In this document: piece after piece, positions 52,981-61,784 of the stretch
How the letters are laid out: the number at the start of each line of letters is the position of its first letter
Position numbering within the stretch: position 1 is the stretch's first letter
Assembly: GCF_002563895.1 (NCBI RefSeq)
Contig: NZ_PDJB01000001.1
Coordinates: 1,533,501-1,597,500, forward strand
From: Pseudomonas lurida
Lineage (GTDB): Bacteria > Pseudomonadota > Gammaproteobacteria > Pseudomonadales > Pseudomonadaceae
Length of the DNA stretch: 64,000 bases
Reading direction: 5' to 3'
Program-made: the position numbers and the translations under genes
The notes under the pieces: model-generated
Databases searched by the model: none
Told to the model about the DNA's origin: nothing
The model's input: only the letters and a program-made list of their open reading frames with translations

Positions 52981-53880
52981 ATGAATGATCTTCGCCGCAT
53001 CGACCTCAATCTGCTGGTGATTCTCGATGCCTTGCTCAGCGAGCAACACGTCACCCGTGCCGCTGAGCGTTTGCACCTGAGCCAGCCGGCGGTCAGCCAT
53101 GCGCTGGCGCGTCTACGTGACCTGCTCGGTGATCCCTTGCTGGTGCGTCAGGGCGGTAGCCTGGTGCCGACGGCTCGCGCACTGGAGTTGGCTGCGCCAC
53201 TGGCCGAAGCACTGGCCCAGGTACAGGCCTTGCTGGCGCCGAATCGGTTTGAGCCGGCCTCGGCCAAGCGCAGGTTTCGTGTGGCGATGTCTGACTACAG
53301 CGCGGCGATTTTCTTGCCCGACCTGGTGCGTAGGCTGCGCCGCGCCGCGCCGGGTATCGACCTGCAAATCATCCAGGCCAGCCGCGAAGGCATGGTGGAT
53401 GGCGTGCTCAATGGCGATCTCGACCTGGCGGCGGGTGTCTTCCCCGACATGCCCGCCGAACTGCGTACTACGCCGTTGTTCGAAGAACACTACACCTGCC
53501 TGGTGGACCGCAACAGCCTGCCGGCAAGTGGTACATTGGACCTGCCCACCTACCTGTCGCGTCCCCATGTTTTGCTGGAAATGCGCGGCAGTGGCACCCC
53601 TGAAATCGAGCGGGCGCTGACGGCCATTCGTGAGCGTCGACACGTGGCGATCAGCCTGCCGCATTGGGGCGTGGCGCCGCAGTTGATTCAAGGCACCGAC
53701 CTGATCCTCACCGTATCGTCACGAGGTTTACTGAATATTGATCACCAGCACTTGCTGGCCGTACTGCCGCCATTTCATATTCCGTCGTTTGCGTTTGAGC
53801 TTGCGTGGCATGCACGCCGGGGTGGGGACTCGGGGTTGCAGTGGTTGATCGGGCAGGTGCACGGCGTACTGCATGATTGA
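52981..53880 (+). CDS. LysR-family regulator, probably of the YdcZ-like transporter
   Basis: Regulator of 299 aa: helix-turn-helix region [20 protein letters not shown] followed by [20 protein letters not shown], then the substrate-binding domain. Start candidates are ATG at 52963, 52972 and 52981; I prefer 52981 because [12 protein letters not shown] is the usual LysR beginning. It is divergent from the DUF606 gene; the gap contains the AT-rich palindrome AATTTAAATT (52943-52952), a possible binding site. The tail resembles NodD/PcpR-type regulators. Confidence 0.86.
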   Translation: MNDLRRIDLNLLVILDALLSEQHVTRAAERLHLSQPAVSHALARLRDLLGDPLLVRQGGSLVPTARALELAAPLAEALAQVQALLAPNRFEPASAKRRFRVAMSDYSAAIFLPDLVRRLRRAAPGIDLQIIQASREGMVDGVLNGDLDLAAGVFPDMPAELRTTPLFEEHYTCLVDRNSLPASGTLDLPTYLSRPHVLLEMRGSGTPEIERALTAIRERRHVAISLPHWGVAPQLIQGTDLILTVSSRGLLNIDHQHLLAVLPPFHIPSFAFELAWHARRGGDSGLQWLIGQVHGVLHD

Positions 53881-53969
53881 CTAATTACCGCGCCGAGACG
53901 GGTCGCTGGCGCTGTAAGGTATCCAAGACTTGCCCCGTTCGTCCGGGGGATCGTGAAAAGGGGATTTGC

Positions 53970-54380
53970 ATGCTTTCAGGTTTCAATCACCTCACCCTCG
54001 CCGTCACCGATGTGGACCGCAGCGTGCGCTTCTACCATGAGCTGTTGCAACTTCAGCTCGATGCCACCTGGGAGGCCGGTGCCTACCTTTCACTGCCGGG
54101 TCTCTGGCTGTGTTTATCCCTCGACCCGCTGCGCGAAGCGCAACCGGTGTGCGATTACACCCATTACGCGTTTACAGTGGCGGCGGCTGATTTCAGCGCA
54201 CTGGTCACTCGCCTGCGAGCGGGCGAGGTGCAGGAGTGGCGCGACAATCGCAGTGAAGGGGCCTCGTTCTATTTTCTCGATCCCGATGGCCACAAGCTCG
54301 AGGCCCATGTCGGCGACCTGGCCTCACGCCTGCAAGCGTGTCGCGCCAAGCCTTACGCCGGAATGAAGTTTTACCCGTAG
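53970..54380 (+). CDS. fosA: Fosfomycin resistance glutathione transferase
   Basis: Metalloenzyme of 136 aa that adds glutathione to fosfomycin, using Mn(II) and K+. It resembles chromosomal FosA of P. aeruginosa along its whole length. The metal ligands are His7 (FNHLTLAV), His65 (DYTHYAFTV) and Glu111 (KLEAHVGD), and the K+/substrate region is [17 protein letters not shown]. It has two vicinal-oxygen-chelate modules, as usual. An open frame reaches back to 53877 with no family similarity; ATG 53970 with GGGGAT upstream is the start. No mobile element is near, so it is a core-type resistance gene. Confidence 0.93.
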   Translation: MLSGFNHLTLAVTDVDRSVRFYHELLQLQLDATWEAGAYLSLPGLWLCLSLDPLREAQPVCDYTHYAFTVAAADFSALVTRLRAGEVQEWRDNRSEGASFYFLDPDGHKLEAHVGDLASRLQACRAKPYAGMKFYP

Positions 54381-54434
54381 CGCGGGAACGTGCAGAATCC
54401 CTCCACCGCTTAACCCTCAGTTTGAGTTGTGCCC

Positions 54435-55076
54435 ATGACCCCGTCTTTGCTGCTGGCCGTCCTCGCTTCAGGTTTCATCTACGGTATTACCCCGGGGCCG
54501 GGGGTGCTGGCCGTGTTTGGCATCGGCGCCGCGCGTGGCCGTCGTGCCGGCGCGGGGTTCCTGTGCGGGCATTTGCTGGGGGATGTGGTGTGGTGCTCGA
54601 CAGCGCTGATCGCCATCGTTGGCGCGCGGGAAGTGGGCAGCAGTGCGTTTGATGTGCTCGGTGTGCTCAGCGGCCTGTATCTGTTCTGGCTGGGCTGGCG
54701 CGCGATTCGTACCCAGCGTCGCAGCAGCGATACGCCTCAGGGGGCCGCACGGCATCCGTTCTGGCATGGCATTCTGTTCGGCCTGACCAACCCCAAGGCG
54801 TATCCGGTGGCGGTGGCGACGTTCACGGCGTTGCTGTCCAGCCGCGCCGAACTGCTGACCTGGTCGATGCTGCCTTCGCTGATCGTCCTCAGTTTCGTTG
54901 GCGGCCTGCTGGCGTATGCGATTCTGATCGGTGTGGTCGGCGCCCAGCGGGTGCGCACGGTGTATCAACGCCATGAAATCCTGATCACCAGACTCTGCGG
55001 CGTGATGTTCATCGGTTTCGCCATCAACGCTCTGGCGCACGCGTTGCCGGGCCTGTTTGGCAGCAAACCCGCCTGA
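54435..55076 (+). CDS. LysE-family amino-acid exporter
   Basis: Inner-membrane protein of 213 aa with six hydrophobic segments, typical of LysE/RhtB exporters. The conserved GITPGPGVLAVFGIGAARGRRAG (in two parts) near residue 18 and the FGLTNPKAYPVAVA block (about 115) are diagnostic. The exported compound could be an amino acid or homoserine-lactone-like metabolite. ATG 54435 is preferred to a GTG at 54429. It follows fosA by 54 bases on the same strand. Confidence 0.85.
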   Translation: MTPSLLLAVLASGFIYGITPGPGVLAVFGIGAARGRRAGAGFLCGHLLGDVVWCSTALIAIVGAREVGSSAFDVLGVLSGLYLFWLGWRAIRTQRRSSDTPQGAARHPFWHGILFGLTNPKAYPVAVATFTALLSSRAELLTWSMLPSLIVLSFVGGLLAYAILIGVVGAQRVRTVYQRHEILITRLCGVMFIGFAINALAHALPGLFGSKPA

Positions 55077-55195
55077 CTCGTCGATGACCGTTCGTCGCAC
55101 TGGCGAGTTTTTTCTAAACCTTTGCCGCCCTGAAAATTCGAATTCAGGGCGGGGTGTATTCCCCCGCACCTATTTTTACCCTGGAGGAACCCATC

Positions 55196-55723
55196 ATGAG
55201 CCGCATGGCTATCCGGTTACGCACCGCCAGTTTCGCGATGCTGCTGGGCCTCGGCGCCAGCAATGCCTTCGCCCAGTCGCCTGCTGAATTCATCGAGCAG
55301 GCTTCGGCCAAAGGCATGGCCGATATCGAAACCAGTCGCATGGCCCACGCCAAGACCTCGTCCCAGGAAATCAAGGACTACACCATCGAGGTGATCAACG
55401 AACGCACCCTGGCCAACCAGCATCTGGCGGCCATCGCCAAGAAGCTGGACCTGCCTGTGGCACCCCGCGAGAAGATCGTCGACAAAGCCGAAACCTTGAT
55501 GCCCGAACTCAAGGACGGCGACTCCTTTGATGCGGCCTACACGGCGCAACAAGTGAAGGAAAACGAAGACGCGATCGCCCTGTTCAAAAAGGAAGGTGCG
55601 GCGTCGGATGTGCCTGAAATAAAAGCCCTGGTGGATGAGACACTGCCCAAATTGGAAGAGCGTCTGCAGAAGGCCCGCGCGTTGGCATCGACCTACGGCA
55701 AAGGTCACCAAGGCGACGGTTGA
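55196..55723 (+). CDS. DUF4142 periplasmic protein
   Basis: Protein of 175 aa with a signal peptide ending NAFA (residue 27). It then forms an almost entirely helical four-helix domain (SPAEFIEQASAKGMADIETS; DYTIEVINERTLANQHLAAIA) of the DUF4142 ferritin-like type. No di-iron ligand set is obvious to me. Function unknown; relatives appear in stress and envelope contexts. The strong GGAGG site fixes ATG 55196. A perfect terminator follows. Confidence 0.84.
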   Translation: MSRMAIRLRTASFAMLLGLGASNAFAQSPAEFIEQASAKGMADIETSRMAHAKTSSQEIKDYTIEVINERTLANQHLAAIAKKLDLPVAPREKIVDKAETLMPELKDGDSFDAAYTAQQVKENEDAIALFKKEGAASDVPEIKALVDETLPKLEERLQKARALASTYGKGHQGDG

Positions 55724-55740
55724 GTCCGTCACGTGCACTG

Positions 55741-55778
55741 AAAAACGGCGGTTGGATCTTCTCCAACCGCCGTTTTTT
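55741..55778. terminator. Bidirectional terminator
   Basis: AAAAACGGCGGTTGGA and TCCAACCGCCGTTTTTT form a perfect stem with a short loop and A/T runs on both sides, between the convergent DUF4142 and iron-permease-like genes. Its right edge touches the stop codon of the minus-strand gene. Confidence 0.92.
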
Positions 55779-56203
55779 CATGCCTTGTTCAGATCGGTTT
55801 TGATCGGCGCCGAATCGTCGGCGTGCTCGCCGCAACTGCTGTTGAGACTGACGCTGCCCATCGCGCCAATACTGCGGTATTCCTTGCGCAGCTTCTCCAG
55901 TTCTTTACGGTCGAGTCCGTCCAGGCTCAGCACGGCATTTTGCGCATCCTTGGACACGCGCAGCAGCTCATCGATCTTGATGTGCAGGATGTCGTTGTCG
56001 CGGTTCTGCGTGTTCTGGATCAGGAACACCATCAAGAACGTGATGATGGTGGTCGAGGTATTGATGATCAGTTGCCAGGTGTCGTTGTAGTGGAAATAGG
56101 GCCCGCTCAAGCTCCACGCCAGGATCAATGCCACCGCCGCATAGAACGTGCGCGGGCTGCCCGCCCAACGGGACAGGGATTGGGAGACTGCGGAGAATTT
56201 CAT
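55778..56203 (-). CDS. Low-affinity iron permease family protein
   Basis: Membrane protein of 141 aa of the PF04120 (low-affinity iron permease) family. Two hydrophobic segments (about 19-36 and 44-62) are joined by GPYFHYNDTWQLIINTSTTI. The family motif LIQNTQNRDNDILHIKIDEL follows and the tail is cytoplasmic and charged. Iron transport is shown only for the fungal relatives; the bacterial role is uncertain. The ATG at 56203 precedes the domain, while the frame is open to 56428. Confidence 0.82.
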   Translation of the reverse strand: MKFSAVSQSLSRWAGSPRTFYAAVALILAWSLSGPYFHYNDTWQLIINTSTTIITFLMVFLIQNTQNRDNDILHIKIDELLRVSKDAQNAVLSLDGLDRKELEKLRKEYRSIGAMGSVSLNSSCGEHADDSAPIKTDLNKA

Positions 56204-56313
56204 GACCTTTTTCCTTTGGGGGGTGATGAAATAATGGACCGCAGGGGTTCTTTGAAATTTCTTTTTACATTTGCGCGGATGAACAAAGGTGTACGTTTTT
56301 GTCGTCGGCGACC

Positions 56314-56814
56314 TCAAAAGGCCAGTACCGCCTGGCCCGCGCCTTCCAGTGCGAGTAGATATTGCTTGGCTTCCAGCCCTCCGGCAAACCCGGTCAACCC
56401 GCCCGACGCACCAATGACCCGATGGCACGGCGCAATGATTGATATCGGGTTGCGCCCGTTGGCGGCACCCACTGCGCGGACGGCTTTCGGGTTGCCGATC
56501 TGTTGCGCGATCTGGCTGTAGCTGCGGGTTTCGCCGAAGGGAATGGTCAGCAGCGCCTGCCAGACCTGCTTTTGAAAGTCGGTGCCGGAGAAGTCCAGTT
56601 CCAGCTCGAATTGGTCGCGGGTACCGGCGAAGTACTCCTTCAACTGGCGTTCGGTTTCCAGCAGTACCGGGCTGTCGTTGGCCTCGTGCAACTCACCCAG
56701 TCGGACGCGATTGGCGCGCTCGGTTTCCCACAGGACGGCGCCAAGTTTGCCGTGACGCGCCACCAGCGTGAGCTGGCCGACGGGGGAGGGCATGAGCTTG
56801 TATTCGTAAGGCAT
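56314..56814 (-). CDS. ogt: Methylated-DNA-protein-cysteine methyltransferase
   Basis: DNA-repair protein of 166 aa that takes methyl groups from O6-methylguanine onto its own cysteine. The active-site motif IAPCHRVIG carries Cys130; the DNA-binding helix GNPKAVRAVGAANGRNP precedes it, and GETRSYSQIA is the other family block. There is no N-terminal Ada zinc domain, so it is the stand-alone Ogt form. The 110 bases upstream of the next gene are unremarkable. Confidence 0.93.
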   Translation of the reverse strand: MPYEYKLMPSPVGQLTLVARHGKLGAVLWETERANRVRLGELHEANDSPVLLETERQLKEYFAGTRDQFELELDFSGTDFQKQVWQALLTIPFGETRSYSQIAQQIGNPKAVRAVGAANGRNPISIIAPCHRVIGASGGLTGFAGGLEAKQYLLALEGAGQAVLAF

Positions 56815-56861
56815 GGGCGGGCTCCTGAGGCGGGGTGTGGCTGAAGTCTAGAGCGGCGAGC

Positions 56862-57800
56862 TTAGGGGCAAACTACGTTTCTTGCGGTCGAATTCATGGT
56901 TGATGAGCCCTGTGGACCGGGCGTCTGTGCAATCACGGCGAGAAACGCATCAACCAGCACACTTTTTGTTTCAGTCTGGGTCAGCACCAACAGTTGCGCA
57001 CAGGCATCCGCTTCCTCCAACGGCCGGTACGTCACGCCTTTATTCATCAGGCTTTGCGTACACGCCGGCACCAGCGCCACGCCTTGCCCGGCGGCCACCA
57101 GTGCAATGATCGAGGTGATCTGCCGCCCGGTCGGCCCGGGTCGAAGGGGCTGGCCGTGATGTCGGTAAAGCTGTTCGATGGATTGGTTGAGCCCTGAGCC
57201 ATAATCGGCTGGAAACAGAATCAACGGGTAGGCACTGAGCTGCGCCAGGTTGACGCTAGGCTGACTGGCCAGCGGGCTGTCGCTGGCCACGGCGGCCACC
57301 AAGCGCTCTTCTCCGAGGGACCGCGCGTGCACCTCTTCACCCTGCGGTAACAAGCGACTCAGCCCGATATCCAGCCGCCCGTCCGCGACTTGCGCACCCA
57401 GGCTGCCCGAGGCGCACTCCACCAGGGTCAACTGCACATCAGGAAACCGTTGCGCAAACGCCTGGATCGCCTGGCTGAACAAGTCCGAGAGAGCGATCGA
57501 GCTGACATACCCCAACGCCAGCTGCCCCGCCGTGCCCGCCGCCAGCTTGCCGGCGATGACCTGCGCCAATTCCACCTGATCCAGCACGCCGCGTGCATAA
57601 GGCAGGAAGGACCGACCTTGAGCGGTGAGGGTGACCGTGCGGCTGGTGCGATCAAATAGCTTGAAGCCCAGCTCGGTCTCCAGTGCCGAGATCTGCCGCG
57701 TCAGTGGCGGCTGCGCCAGGTGCAGGCGAATGGCCGCGCGGCCGAAGTGCAGTTCTTCGGCGACGGTCAGAAAGTAACGCAGCTTGCGTAGGTCGAGCAT
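56862..57800 (-). CDS. LysR-family regulator divergent from two MFS exporters
   Basis: Regulator of 312 aa with LRKLRYFLTVAEELHFGRAA and LAQPPLTRQISALETELG as helix-turn-helix, then a LysR substrate domain of the BenM/CatR-like subgroup. The gap to the divergent MFS gene holds the repeated element CGGTATTGG/GGTATTGATCGGT (about 57830-57860), a likely binding site, next to which TTCTATAAAG may be the exporter's -10. It probably activates the exporter pair. Confidence 0.87.
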   Translation of the reverse strand: MLDLRKLRYFLTVAEELHFGRAAIRLHLAQPPLTRQISALETELGFKLFDRTSRTVTLTAQGRSFLPYARGVLDQVELAQVIAGKLAAGTAGQLALGYVSSIALSDLFSQAIQAFAQRFPDVQLTLVECASGSLGAQVADGRLDIGLSRLLPQGEEVHARSLGEERLVAAVASDSPLASQPSVNLAQLSAYPLILFPADYGSGLNQSIEQLYRHHGQPLRPGPTGRQITSIIALVAAGQGVALVPACTQSLMNKGVTYRPLEEADACAQLLVLTQTETKSVLVDAFLAVIAQTPGPQGSSTMNSTARNVVCP

Positions 57801-57895
57801 CCTGGTCCTTGGGTATTGATCGGTCCGAAATCGGTATTGGTTTAAGACCCTGCGGCCATTCTATAAAGACCTCACAAAATAAAACGAGAGGTTTC

Positions 57896-59059
57896 ATGAA
57901 ACCGCGCCTGCATTGTGCCCGTCTTGCCCTGTTCCTGTGCGGCTGCGCGGCGTTCCTCAACCTGTATGCCACCCAAAGCATTCTCCAGGTCTTTGCCGCG
58001 CAGTTTCACATCAGCCCCAAGGCGGCGGGGTGGAGTATCACTGTGACGACGCTGGCCGTGGCGATCACTGCGCCGTTTGTCAGCCGGCTGACCGGACGCT
58101 TCGAGCAGCGCACGGTGATCAGCGTGGCAGCCTTGTTGCTGGCGGTGCCGGCGCTGATGACCGCCTATGCCGAGAGCTTTGCCGAAGTGCTGGTGTGGCG
58201 GTTCGTTGAAGGAATGGTGATCCCGGTGGTGTTTGCCACCAGCGTGGCGTATATCGGCGACCGCTGGAGCGGCGGCACGGTGACGGAGGTCACCAGCCTG
58301 TACGTAGCTGGCACGGTACTGGGTGGGTTTGCCGGGCGCTTTGTCACGGGGGTGATGACCGAATACGTTGGCTGGCGCGAAGCCTTTGAATGGCTGGCGG
58401 TGATGAGCCTGATGGTGGCCGGGTTTATCCAGTTCCTGTTGCCTGTCAGTCGCGTGCGTCCGGCGAAGATTCGGTCTTTGTCCTCGGCTGTTTTTCGCAA
58501 GCCTTTGCTGGCTGCCTACGCTGTGGGTTTTTGCGTGCTGTTCTCCCAGGTCGCGGCGTTTACCTACGCAGGTTTGTACCTCGGATTACCGCCGTTCAGC
58601 CTGGGGCCAGCGGCGTTGGGTACGCTTTATATGGTGTTCCTGTTGGCGCTGATCGTGATTCCCATTGCCGGTCGCCTCAGTAAATCGCGGCCGCACGCCG
58701 AACTGTTGAGCGTTGCTGCGGTGCTGGGTATCAGCGGCTCAGCACTGACGCTGGTGCCCGCGTTGTGGTGCATCGTGGTGGGCCTGGCCCTCAGTTCCAC
58801 CGGCGTGTTCCTCGCCCAGGCGGCGGCCAACGCCTTCACCACCGCCAGCGCCGGCGATGACAAAGCCGGCGCCGTGGGCGTGTACCTCACCTGTTATTAC
58901 CTGGGCGGCAGTTGCGGTGCGATTGCCCCGGCGTTGATCTGGGAGCGCTGGGGCTGGGCCGGGTGCGTGGCGCTGATTATCGCCTTCCAGGTACTGACCT
59001 TGCTGATCGCGCTGACTGGCTGGAAGCCCCTTAAACCTGAATTGATCCCGACACCATGA
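57896..59059 (+). CDS. MFS exporter, YnfM-like
   Basis: Inner-membrane transporter of 387 aa with twelve hydrophobic segments. It opens CARLALFLCGCAAFLNLYAT and then QFHISPKAAGWSITVTTLAV, like the YnfM/arabinose-efflux group. The substrate is unknown. ATG 57896 follows GAGAGG; upstream open frame is antisense to the LysR gene. Its stop overlaps the next MFS start (ATGA), an unusual coupling of two transporters from different subfamilies. Confidence 0.85.
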   Translation: MKPRLHCARLALFLCGCAAFLNLYATQSILQVFAAQFHISPKAAGWSITVTTLAVAITAPFVSRLTGRFEQRTVISVAALLLAVPALMTAYAESFAEVLVWRFVEGMVIPVVFATSVAYIGDRWSGGTVTEVTSLYVAGTVLGGFAGRFVTGVMTEYVGWREAFEWLAVMSLMVAGFIQFLLPVSRVRPAKIRSLSSAVFRKPLLAAYAVGFCVLFSQVAAFTYAGLYLGLPPFSLGPAALGTLYMVFLLALIVIPIAGRLSKSRPHAELLSVAAVLGISGSALTLVPALWCIVVGLALSSTGVFLAQAAANAFTTASAGDDKAGAVGVYLTCYYLGGSCGAIAPALIWERWGWAGCVALIIAFQVLTLLIALTGWKPLKPELIPTP

Positions 59060-60243
59060 ACGACACCGTCGCCGTGCCCGCACCCGCATCATCAACCCGC
59101 CGCCGTACGCTGATCGCCGGCTGTAGCGCCCATGCCGTGCATGATGGCCTGACCGACGTTATCTACGTGCTGCTGCCGATCTGGCAGACGCAATTCGCCC
59201 TGTCCTACGCCCAGGTTGGACTGTTGCGCGGGGCCTATTCGGGGATGATGGCGGTGTTCCAGCTCATGGCCAGTCGCGCCGCAAAACACTGGGGCCGTGT
59301 ACCGATGCTGGTAGGCGGAACCGCGCTCGCCGGTGCGGCTTATCTTGTGGTGGGCCAAGCCACGGGGCTGGTGATGTTATTGCTGGCGCTGCTGCTGGGC
59401 GGGTTGGGCGCCAGTGCCCAACACCCACTGGCGTCCTCGATGATCAGCGATGCCTACGAAGACGGTGGTGGCATCAAGCAGGCCTTGTCCCAGTACAACT
59501 TCTCCGGCGACATTGGCAAGACCCTGGTCCCTGGGCTGGTCGGCCTGTTGCTCACGGTCATCAGTTGGCGCGCCAGTGCCACGCTTCTGGGGTTGCTGGG
59601 TCTGGCAGCCGCGGGGCTGTTGTGGTGGTTGATTCCCAGCCAGTCGCACGCCGTTGCGATGCCCAAAAAAACCAAGTCGACTACAGGCACCGGCTCCGTC
59701 ACCGGCCTTCGTGCACTGATCCTCACCGGCACCCTCGACAGCGCTGTGCGCATGGGGTTTCTGACCTTCCTGCCGTTTCAGCTGCAAGCCAAGGGGGCTG
59801 GCACCGCCGGTATTGGCCTGGCCCTGACGCTGCTGTTTATCGGTGGCGCTTTCGGCAAATTAGTGTGCGGCTACCTGGGCGCGCGAATCGGCATGATGAG
59901 GACGGTGTGGTTGACGGAAAGCAGCACGGCCTTGCTGATCGCCGCCGCCGTGTATATGCCGCTCACCGCGTTGATGGTGATGCTGCCGTTGCTAGGCTTG
60001 GTGCTCAATGGCACGTCTTCGGTGTTGTACGGCGCCGTGCCCGACCTGGCGGGCGCGGGGAAGCGGGAGCAAGCCTTCGCGATGTTCTATACCGGCACGA
60101 TTGGTGGCGGGGCGCTGGCCCCAATGGTGTTTGGCGGGGTAGGGGATGCGCTGGGCGTGCCGGTGGCGGTGATGGTATTGGCGGGGGTGTTGTTGGTGAC
60201 GTTGCCGTTGGCGTGGGGGGTGCAGCGGGGGACACTCAAATGA
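59056..60243 (+). CDS. MFS exporter, fosmidomycin-resistance (Fsr) type
   Basis: Inner-membrane transporter of 395 aa with twelve hydrophobic segments. The Fsr signature is the first helix region GCSAHAVHDGLTDVIYVLLP, followed by LLRGAYSGMMAVFQ and ASAQHPLASSMISDAYE. Fsr exports fosmidomycin in E. coli; natural substrates are unclear. It is translationally coupled to the preceding exporter. Its 3' end overlaps the 3' end of the minus-strand antitoxin-like gene by eight bases. Confidence 0.85.
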   Translation: MNDTVAVPAPASSTRRRTLIAGCSAHAVHDGLTDVIYVLLPIWQTQFALSYAQVGLLRGAYSGMMAVFQLMASRAAKHWGRVPMLVGGTALAGAAYLVVGQATGLVMLLLALLLGGLGASAQHPLASSMISDAYEDGGGIKQALSQYNFSGDIGKTLVPGLVGLLLTVISWRASATLLGLLGLAAAGLLWWLIPSQSHAVAMPKKTKSTTGTGSVTGLRALILTGTLDSAVRMGFLTFLPFQLQAKGAGTAGIGLALTLLFIGGAFGKLVCGYLGARIGMMRTVWLTESSTALLIAAAVYMPLTALMVMLPLLGLVLNGTSSVLYGAVPDLAGAGKREQAFAMFYTGTIGGGALAPMVFGGVGDALGVPVAVMVLAGVLLVTLPLAWGVQRGTLK

Positions 60244-60472
60244 TTGAGTGATGGGCAATGTGTCCAGCTCGGGCGAATAGATCAATACCCAGGGAGTGGA
60301 GTACTTCCAGTACGGTTTCAACGCGAGGTTTTGCCCCGGGAGCAAAGGCCTTGTAGAGGCTCTCACGACCCATGCCCGCATCAACGGCAACCTTTGTCAT
60401 TCCTCGGGCTTTAGCCACATAGCCAATGGCGCGATGAAACGCTTCATTGACACCGTCGGACAGCCATATCAA
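60236..60472 (-). pseudogene. Truncated HigA-like addiction-module antidote
   Basis: Short frame of 78 codons whose core (YVAKARGMTKVAVDAGMGRESLYKAF split at the turn, then VETVLEVLHSLGIDLF) matches the XRE domain of the probable addiction-module antidote family. Full members have about 95-100 residues with an extra N-terminal segment; here that part is not recognisable and the only starts are TTG or internal ATG codons. Upstream in frame is unrelated sequence back to a TAA at 60545-60547. No toxin gene is adjacent. I read it as a remnant, though a short functional regulator is possible. Confidence 0.55.
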
Positions 60473-60603
60473 CTGTCTCGACGGTGCGGCATTGCCTACA
60501 CAACCATCAGAGTCGTCTGGGTTGTGCGCCTTGGATTTACCTCTTTAAGGTGCGTTTGCCGGTGGTTGCGCGGAGTGGGGAGGGGATCCGAACAGGCTGA
60601 GCC

Positions 60604-60909
60604 TTAAAATGACGAATCCAGCGTAAACGGAATCCGCATTGCGCCAATGGGGCCTTCCCGGGCTCCGCACATTTCATCGTGCACGCACTGCTGCACAAGC
60701 ACACACGGAAACGGCGGAACCCGTTGCAACAAGTCGCGTAAGTGCGTGGTGGAGCGGATGCGCAGCGGCTGGTTGTCATCGCCCAGCAACGTCATTTCGA
60801 CATGATCCAGCCTGACACGCGCGATATAGAATCCACCCTCCAGCGACAGCAGCTGCAGCTCGCGAATTTCTCCTTTTACCGCCAATTCAGTCAGCATGTG
60901 CAGATTCAT
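60604..60909 (-). CDS. DUF6482 small protein
   Basis: Cytoplasmic protein of 101 aa, which I recognise as the Pseudomonas DUF6482 family: MNLHMLTELAVKGEIRELQL at the start, LLSLEGGFYIARV, and VQQCVHDEMCGAREGP with two cysteines near the C-terminus. Function unknown. A good ribosome site (GGAGGTG) lies before the ATG. It is followed on the same strand by the antitoxin remnant and preceded by the DUF3833 gene with 23 bases between, so the two may be co-transcribed. Confidence 0.78.
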   Translation of the reverse strand: MNLHMLTELAVKGEIRELQLLSLEGGFYIARVRLDHVEMTLLGDDNQPLRIRSTTHLRDLLQRVPPFPCVLVQQCVHDEMCGAREGPIGAMRIPFTLDSSF

Positions 60910-60932
60910 GATTCACCTCCGTTGCAGGTCAT

Positions 60933-61457
60933 TCACTGGCGACGAAAGAACAACGTGACCTGACCCCATTCGACGCCGAACTTGGTCATGCTGGAGCGGT
61001 TGATCAAGGTGTCTTCGTCCATCAGGTACATCCAGTCGTCAAAGCTCACTTCGTAGACCGAACCGTCTACCGGCAGGTTGAGTCGGTAGCGCCAACGCAA
61101 TGCGTTACCCGCCACCTCGCCGATGGCCTCGCCGACCACATCACCCGCCCGACCGCGCCAACGTCCAGGGCCATCGGGTGTCAGCGTCCACACCCGTTGT
61201 TGGCGTGTGCCATCGCTGTACAGGAAGCGTTCGTCGAGAATCAACGCATTACCCTCGCGTCGGCTGGCGATGTTCACTTCAAAGCGCTTGGCCACTTCGC
61301 CCGAACGCTTCTGGAAAATCCCCCAGGCCTTGACGGGCTTGCTGAAGAATCGCTCCAGGTCCAGTTGTGGTTGCTGGTCAGCGTAGTGCTCGACGCCCAC
61401 GTTGGCGCAACTGCTCAAGCTCAACATCAGCAACACTGAAACCAGTAGACGTGTCAT
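60933..61457 (-). CDS. DUF3833 lipoprotein
   Basis: Protein of 174 aa with a lipoprotein signal peptide (LSLSSCAN, Cys17) and the DUF3833 domain: LDLERFFSKPVKAWGIFQKR, then LILDERFLYSDGTRQ and DDWMYLMDEDTLINRSSM. It is probably attached to the outer membrane; the family has no known function, and neighbours elsewhere are often lipid-related. ATG 61457 starts the signal peptide; the frame is open to 61493. Confidence 0.83.
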   Translation of the reverse strand: MTRLLVSVLLMLSLSSCANVGVEHYADQQPQLDLERFFSKPVKAWGIFQKRSGEVAKRFEVNIASRREGNALILDERFLYSDGTRQQRVWTLTPDGPGRWRGRAGDVVGEAIGEVAGNALRWRYRLNLPVDGSVYEVSFDDWMYLMDEDTLINRSSMTKFGVEWGQVTLFFRRQ

Positions 61458-61566
61458 TGCTCGGCTCCTTGATCGTGCCTCAGCGCGTTGCAATGATAGT
61501 TGTACAAAAATATTGATTTGTACAGGTATGTCCGAAAAGAATGGCGGCTACCGCAAATCGCAGCCA

Positions 61567-61598
61567 TAAAAAAACCGGCCTCAAAGGACCGGTTCTTT
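61567..61598 (-). terminator. Terminator after the tRNA-Gly gene
   Basis: On the minus strand GAACCGGTCC-TTTGA-GGCCGGTT is followed by seven Ts. It lies about 50 bases beyond the tRNA 3' end. Confidence 0.85.
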
Positions 61599-61645
61599 AT
61601 GCATCCCTCGTCAAAAACCAACCTGACGCGAAACGCGAATTTGAG

Positions 61646-61719
61646 TGGAGCGGGTAGAGGGAATCGAACCCTCGTCGGAAGCTTGGGAAGCTACTGTTCT
61701 ACCATTAAACTATACCCGC
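61646..61719 (-). tRNA. tRNA-Gly, anticodon CCC
   Basis: The 74-base gene folds as a full cloverleaf: acceptor arm GCGGGTA/TACCCGC, D arm GTT/AAC, anticodon loop TTCCCAA (anticodon CCC), T arm GAGGG-TTCGATT-CCCTC, discriminator T and an encoded CCA. The anticodon stem GTAGC/GCTTC appears to contain a T-T mismatch at the second pair. It has its own terminator. No integrated element is attached to it. Confidence 0.95.
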
Positions 61720-61784
61720 TCAGAGCGGCTGACTTTGTACCAGATGTTCGCCGGGATTTGAAGTTTTTCTTCAAAAAAGTGAGT

